Under the pieces are notes generated by a model. It was not told where the DNA came from, searched no databases, and saw only the letters and a program-made list of their open reading frames with translations. The position numbers and the translations under genes were made by a program. DNA of 64,000 bases from JASHPR01 sp963749145 (GTDB taxonomy: Bacteria; Actinomycetota; Actinomycetes; Streptosporangiales; Streptosporangiaceae), in the NCBI GenBank assembly GCA_963749145.1, contig CAVVLN010000004.1, forward strand, positions 1,364,001-1,428,000. The letters are read 5' to 3'. Of this stretch, positions 60,133 through 64,000 are shown one piece after another (within the stretch, counting starts at the first letter, position 1; the number at the start of each line of letters is the position of its first letter).

Positions 60133-61521
60133 TCACCGATCCCAGATCGCGCCGACGTAGCCCTGCCGGCGTAGCCACTCCCGCAGCTGCCACAGGACGA
60201 AGTAGGTGGACACCACCCAGAGCGGCTGGCCGGCCGGGGTGCGGGCCAGCGCGAGCTGGAACGCCCGGACCGGGTCCGGCTCGACCGCGATGTCGGTCCC
60301 GGCCGGGCCGGCCGCTGGCCCGGTCCAGCGGGCGTACTTCAGCCGGACGGCGAGGTCGCCCGCGCGGTTGCCGGACAGCACCGCCGACGGGATGAGCCCG
60401 CGCAGCGACTCGAAATCGATGTCCCAGATCCAGGAGACGTCCGGCTGCTGGTTGCTCGGCCGGTCGTTCAGCGCCAGCATCATGTGCTTGGGCTCGCCGT
60501 CGCCGAGTAGCGCCCGCAGCACCTCGGTGTAGCCGTTCGGGTTCTTGGCCAGGGCCAGGCGCACGTCACGCCCGCCGATGGAAACCTTCTCCATCCGGAA
60601 GAAGCCGCTGGTCACGTGCTCAACCGCAGTCAGCGAGCCGGTGGGCAGCTGGCACGCGGTGGCGGCGGCGGCCGCGGCGACCGCGTTGTACGCGCTGTAC
60701 AGCCCCGGCAGCGGGACCTCGAGCACCATCTCGCTGCCCGGCGCCACGAGCTGGAGCCGTGACGACTCGGGCCCGATCAGGTCGACCTTGGCCGCGTGGA
60801 CCTGCGGCGCGGGGCGGGCCAGCCCGCACCCGGTGCACTGCCAGTGGCCAAGGTGGGCGTAGAACACGCAGTCGTACCGCAGTTCGCCGGCGCAGCTCGG
60901 GCAGCGCGGGAAGTCCGAGGTGTGGTCAACCCCGCTGCGGCGGTGCTCGAGGTCCTCCAGGCCGTACCAGACCCGGCGGTTCCCCAGCTCCGGCGCGAGG
61001 TAGGCCAGCCGCGGGTCGTCCGCGTTGAGGACCAGCGTGGCGTCGGGCGGCAGCGCCCGCAGGCACTGCTCGAACCGCCGGGTCAGGTAGTCCAGCTCCA
61101 GGTAGCGGTCCATCTGGTCACGGAAGACGTTGGTGAAGACCAGGACCGCGGGCCTGATCTGCGGCAGGATCTCCGGCAGCGACCCCTCATCCACCTCGAA
61201 CACGCCGATCGCGCGATCGTCGGCGGGCAGGCGGCCGGACCGGGTGGCGTGCGCCAGCAGCGTGGTCGCCAGGCCGGCGGGCTGGTTGGCGCCCTCGTGG
61301 TTGAGGATCGGGTGCAGGCCTGACGCGCGCATCATCGCAGTAAGCATCCGGCACGTCGTTCCCTTGCCGTTGGTACCGGTCACCATCACGGCACCGCGCG
61401 GGATCCCGGCGGCCAGCCCGGCCAGCAGGCTTGTGTCGATGGCCAGCGCCGCCACGCCGGGGACCGCGGTCCCGTTGCCGCGGCCGAGCCTGCGGACCGA
61501 ATACCGGGTCGCCTTGCCCAC
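60133..61521 (-). CDS. MurT-like Mur ligase (core-region copy)
   Basis: 462 residues from a GTG (the frame is open further upstream and the real start may lie there). P-loop TGTNGKGTT at 48-56, in place of the usual GTNGKTTT; zinc ribbon Cys207, 210, 229 and 232; KNPNGYTEVL; and NDRPSNQQPDVSWIWDIDFE, close to canonical MurT. MurT amidates the glutamate of lipid II with GatD's ammonia. Here the partner GatD is degenerate, so the reaction is unclear. The gene is divergent from a methyltransferase gene, with three TTTGGCGCT repeats between them. Confidence 0.85.
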   Translation of the reverse strand: MGKATRYSVRRLGRGNGTAVPGVAALAIDTSLLAGLAAGIPRGAVMVTGTNGKGTTCRMLTAMMRASGLHPILNHEGANQPAGLATTLLAHATRSGRLPADDRAIGVFEVDEGSLPEILPQIRPAVLVFTNVFRDQMDRYLELDYLTRRFEQCLRALPPDATLVLNADDPRLAYLAPELGNRRVWYGLEDLEHRRSGVDHTSDFPRCPSCAGELRYDCVFYAHLGHWQCTGCGLARPAPQVHAAKVDLIGPESSRLQLVAPGSEMVLEVPLPGLYSAYNAVAAAAAATACQLPTGSLTAVEHVTSGFFRMEKVSIGGRDVRLALAKNPNGYTEVLRALLGDGEPKHMMLALNDRPSNQQPDVSWIWDIDFESLRGLIPSAVLSGNRAGDLAVRLKYARWTGPAAGPAGTDIAVEPDPVRAFQLALARTPAGQPLWVVSTYFVLWQLREWLRRQGYVGAIWDR

Positions 61522-61638
61522 GCCGACCGCCAGGGCGCGGCGGCCCGACGCCGCAGGCCCCGGGCGCCGGTGGCTGCCGGCCAGCGCGGAGCGAGACTGG
61601 AGATGTGCCGAAGCGCTAATGGTTGCCCCCGAAGACTG

Positions 61639-61669
61639 TTTGGCGCTCTTTGGCGCTCAGTTTGGCGCT
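61639..61669. promoter_or_regulatory. Three direct repeats of TTTGGCGCT in a divergent promoter region
   Basis: Copies at 61639-61647, 61649-61657 and 61661-61669, spaced 10 and 12 bp start to start, i.e. on about the same face of the helix. They lie between the divergent MurT-like and methyltransferase genes, typical of a cooperative regulator site. The protein binding them is unknown. Confidence 0.55.
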
Positions 61670-61946
61670 AACCGCAGTGTTTCCGGACAAGCGTAAAAGC
61701 CACTCGATGCCATTTCTGCCCTTGGCTGCCCTGGCCTAAGACCAGGTGGCTGCCATTCTGCGGTAAAGTCACGGCAAGGACCCCGCATTACCGACTGTAC
61801 GGCCATCGGCCTGCTCACCCGTGATGATGCCCTGCCGTTGTGTTTGTCAGCCAACCGGTTACACTTTCTCAGATCTGCATTCCGTTTCGCGGATAAGGGG
61901 ACGAAGGGGGACTCCCATCTATTCCAACGGGGCTGAGAAATCGTCA

Positions 61947-63170
61947 ATGAGGCCGGGCGCGCCAGGCGCGCCAGGCGCGCCGCGCGCGGCGCGCGCCCGC
62001 GCCGCGGCCTCCAAGACCGCGGACCATCAGCGGCTGGTCAACCAGCGCTTCCACGACCGGGCCCGGCGCTGGGAGGAGGTCTACCAGCGCGACGACCTGT
62101 TCAGCGTGATCCATCAGGACCGCCAGGCCCGCGCCCTGGACTGGATCGACGGGCTCGGCCTGCCGCCGCGGTCGCCGGTCCTCGAGGTCGGCCCGGGCGC
62201 CGGCTTCATGACCGTGGCGCTGGCCCAGCGCCAGTTCGCCGTGCACGCCGCGGACACCACGCCTCGGCTGCTCGACATCGCACGCCAGCGGGTCGCGGCG
62301 GCCGGGCTGGAGTCCCGGGTTCGCCTGCTGCTGGCCGACGCGTATCACCTGCCGTTCGCGGACCGGGAGTTCGCGCTGGTAGTCGCCCTCGGCGTGGTGC
62401 CGTGGCTACGCTCGGCGCCGGTCGCGGTCGCGGAGATGGCGCGCGTGCTGCGGCCGGGCGGGTACCTGGTCCTGAACGCCGACAACTCCGGCCGGCTCGC
62501 CCTGCTGCTCGACCCGCGGCACAACCCGGCCCTGGCGCCGGCCCGGCTGGCCGCCAAGTCGCTGCTCCACTCCACGGGGGTGCTCCGGCCCGCGGATCAG
62601 GCCAGGGTCACCGCGCACCGGCTGGCCGAATTCGACGCGCTCCTGAGCCGCTCCGGCCTGGAGTTGCTGAAGCGCTCCACATTCGGCTTCGGCCCGTTCA
62701 CGATGTTCGGCCTGCCCGTGACGTCGGGGCGGCTCGGCATCAGGCTGAACACAAGCCTGCAGCGCCTGGCCGACCAGGGCGTTCCCGGGTTCCGGTCGGC
62801 GGGCGCCCAGTACCTCGTGCTGGCCCGTGCGCCGCTGGGGGCCGGCCAGCCGGTGGCGGCCGCGGAAGCAGTTGCGGCGGCCGGGGCCGGGGCCGGGTCT
62901 GGGGCCGGGTCTGGGACCGGGGCCGGGGCCGGCGAGAGCGTGGCGGCCGGGACGGCTTCCCGCGAGGGCGTGCCGACGGGGACGACTTCCCGCGAGGGCC
63001 TTGCTTCCGGCGCCGGGACGGCTTCCCCCGAGAGCGCGCCGGCGGGCGCAGCTTCCCCCGAGGGCCCGGCTTCCGGCGCCGGCGCCGGCCCGGCTTCCGG
63101 CGAGGGCGCCTCGGCCGGCCCGGCTTCCCGCGAGGGCGCGCCGGCCGGAGATGCGGCCTCCTCCTCCTAG
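61947..63170 (+). CDS. SAM-dependent methyltransferase with low-complexity tail
   Basis: 407 residues. After a short Ala/Arg-rich start, RFHDRARRWEEVYQRDDLFS leads into a class I methyltransferase: VLEVGPGAGFMTVALAQ (motif I), LLLADAYHLPFADREFALVV, and MARVLRPGGYLVLNADN (post-motifs). Residues up to ~300 form the domain. The last ~105 residues are Gly/Ala/Ser-rich repeats such as TASREGVPTG and AASPEGPASG with no expected fold. Such enzymes methylate small molecules or quinones. It faces away from the MurT/GatD-like pair across a shared regulatory gap. Confidence 0.85.
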   Translation: MRPGAPGAPGAPRAARARAAASKTADHQRLVNQRFHDRARRWEEVYQRDDLFSVIHQDRQARALDWIDGLGLPPRSPVLEVGPGAGFMTVALAQRQFAVHAADTTPRLLDIARQRVAAAGLESRVRLLLADAYHLPFADREFALVVALGVVPWLRSAPVAVAEMARVLRPGGYLVLNADNSGRLALLLDPRHNPALAPARLAAKSLLHSTGVLRPADQARVTAHRLAEFDALLSRSGLELLKRSTFGFGPFTMFGLPVTSGRLGIRLNTSLQRLADQGVPGFRSAGAQYLVLARAPLGAGQPVAAAEAVAAAGAGAGSGAGSGTGAGAGESVAAGTASREGVPTGTTSREGLASGAGTASPESAPAGAASPEGPASGAGAGPASGEGASAGPASREGAPAGDAASSS

Positions 63171-63230
63171 ACCGGGCCGACCGGCGGGATCCGGCGCGCG
63201 AGGATCGGCCACACTGGGTACGTTTGCCCT

Positions 63231-63884
63231 ATGCAGCTGACGCGTGAGCGGATTATCACAACCGCCGTCGAGCTGATCGAGCGGGAAGGGGTAGAAGCCG
63301 TCTCGATGCGCCGCATCGCGGCCGAGCTCGGTTGCGGGGTCATGTCGCTATATGACCACGTCCCCAGCAAGGCGGTACTGCTCGACGGGGTGGCCGAGCG
63401 GGTCATGTCCGGCATCGATGACGGTGCCTTCCCCGGGGCCGGCTGGGAGGACCAGCTACGCGCCCAGGCCCGCGCGTTCCGGCAGGCCGCCCGCGCCTAC
63501 CCGCGGTGCACGATGGTAGTGGTGAGCCGCCCGGTCGACTCCGAGGCCACGCTGCGGCTCATGGAGCACGCGCTAACGACACTGCGCGAGGCGGGCCTCG
63601 GCGGCGAGGACGCGGTCCGAGTGCTGCGCGCGTTCGTCGCCTACGCTGTCGGCTCGCTGGTGCGCGAGGTGGGCGTGGCGCCCGGCCTCGAGCCTCAGCG
63701 GCCGCTGGGCGTGGACCAGGCGATCAGGGAGGCCGACCGGCCGCTGCTCAGCCCGACCGAATTTCCGCAGGTCACGGGCCTGGCGGCGGAGCTCCTGCAC
63801 CGGGATCACGACGCCGACTTCGAGTTCGGCCTGGACCTGCTGGTCCGCGCGATCGCCGACCTGCGGCCCGCGCGGAAGAGCTGA
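63231..63884 (+). CDS. TetR/AcrR-family transcriptional regulator
   Basis: 217 residues. The N-terminal HTH reads RERIITTAVELIEREGVEAV, SMRRIAAELGCGVMSLYDHV, typical of TetR. The C-terminal ligand domain of ~150 residues resembles TetR_C_1 (tetracycline-repressor-like) proteins. Likely represses a linked transporter: the frame converging from the right looks like an MFS exporter. It starts 61 bp after the methyltransferase stop. Confidence 0.85.
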   Translation: MQLTRERIITTAVELIEREGVEAVSMRRIAAELGCGVMSLYDHVPSKAVLLDGVAERVMSGIDDGAFPGAGWEDQLRAQARAFRQAARAYPRCTMVVVSRPVDSEATLRLMEHALTTLREAGLGGEDAVRVLRAFVAYAVGSLVREVGVAPGLEPQRPLGVDQAIREADRPLLSPTEFPQVTGLAAELLHRDHDADFEFGLDLLVRAIADLRPARKS

Positions 63885-64000
63885 CCCGAGCCCGCGGGCG
63901 CACCGCCACGGCCCGGCCGCCAGCCGCGATGGCCAGCATGAGCACCACCGGGATGCCGAGCGCCAGCCTCAGGCCGATCAGGCTCGCGCAGCTCCCGATC
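63774..64000 (-). CDS. C-terminal end of a probable MFS transporter (5' part outside window)
   Basis: The frame entering from the right edge reads GSCASLIGLRLALGIPVVLM, LAIAAGGRAVAV, like the final membrane helix of a major-facilitator protein, followed by a basic tail to a stop within the TetR coding region (convergent overlap of about 110 bp). Called from one helix only; the overlap is long for unrelated genes. Confidence 0.4.

Overview
The window is high-GC DNA from an actinomycete, probably a mycelial relative of the Streptosporangiales. Support comes from the very strong third-position GC bias, GTG starts, Zn-ribbon MurT/GatD pairs, an F420-type LLM oxidoreductase, an XRE-NB-ARC-TPR regulator and tRNA genes without an encoded CCA. 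No species can be named from sequence alone.

Region 1 (1-9.6 kb, all minus strand) is a tightly packed, partly overlapping operon that looks like a biosynthetic gene cluster. In transcription order it holds a PLP-dependent decarboxylase, a MurT-like Mur ligase, a GatD-like glutamine amidotransferase, an acyl-CoA-dehydrogenase-type oxidase, a stand-alone adenylation enzyme, a stand-alone carrier protein, an LpxL/HtrB-type acyltransferase and a B12-binding radical SAM enzyme that runs off the left edge. The adenylation/carrier/dehydrogenase trio resembles the machinery that oxidises a carrier-bound amino acid (PltF/PltL/PltE type). The MurT/GatD pair is an unusual addition that may install an amide.

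Region 2 (9.7-54 kb) is accessory. Intact genes are a GH63-like glycosidase, a cyclase plus sugar-dehydrogenase pair, a PAP2/kinase-like/flippase membrane protein, a divergent MarR/ABC exporter pair with a palindromic operator, a nitronate monooxygenase, a peroxiredoxin, a K+ channel, a VOC protein, a PGRS-like secreted beta-helix protein, an LLM oxidoreductase, an AfsR-like regulator, a secreted protein, a DUF3883-type nuclease-like protein and small membrane proteins. Between them lie many relics broken by single-base shifts, internal deletions or truncation: two MDR dehydrogenases, DUF2255, a flavoprotein disulfide reductase, DHFR-like, GNAT, ABC ATPase, MalY/PatB aminotransferase, TrmO, adenylate cyclase and acyl-CoA ligase. 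An mreB-like gene is split by a roughly 100-bp MITE-like element. An IS701-type transposase is interrupted by a 1.87-kb element carrying a large serine recombinase, and its attachment sites can be read to the base.

Region 3 (54-64 kb) looks like core chromosome: tRNA-Glu, a GlsB-type membrane protein, tRNA-Gln, gltX with an unusual 42-bp tandem repeat at its 5' end, a fumarylacetoacetate-hydrolase family gene, DUF2630, an aminotransferase, a second MurT/GatD-like pair, a methyltransferase, a TetR regulator and the 3' end of a probable transporter. In this second pair the GatD-like protein has lost both the catalytic Cys and the catalytic His, whereas the copy in the biosynthetic cluster keeps them.

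All calls come from reading translations and motifs by eye. No database search was possible.
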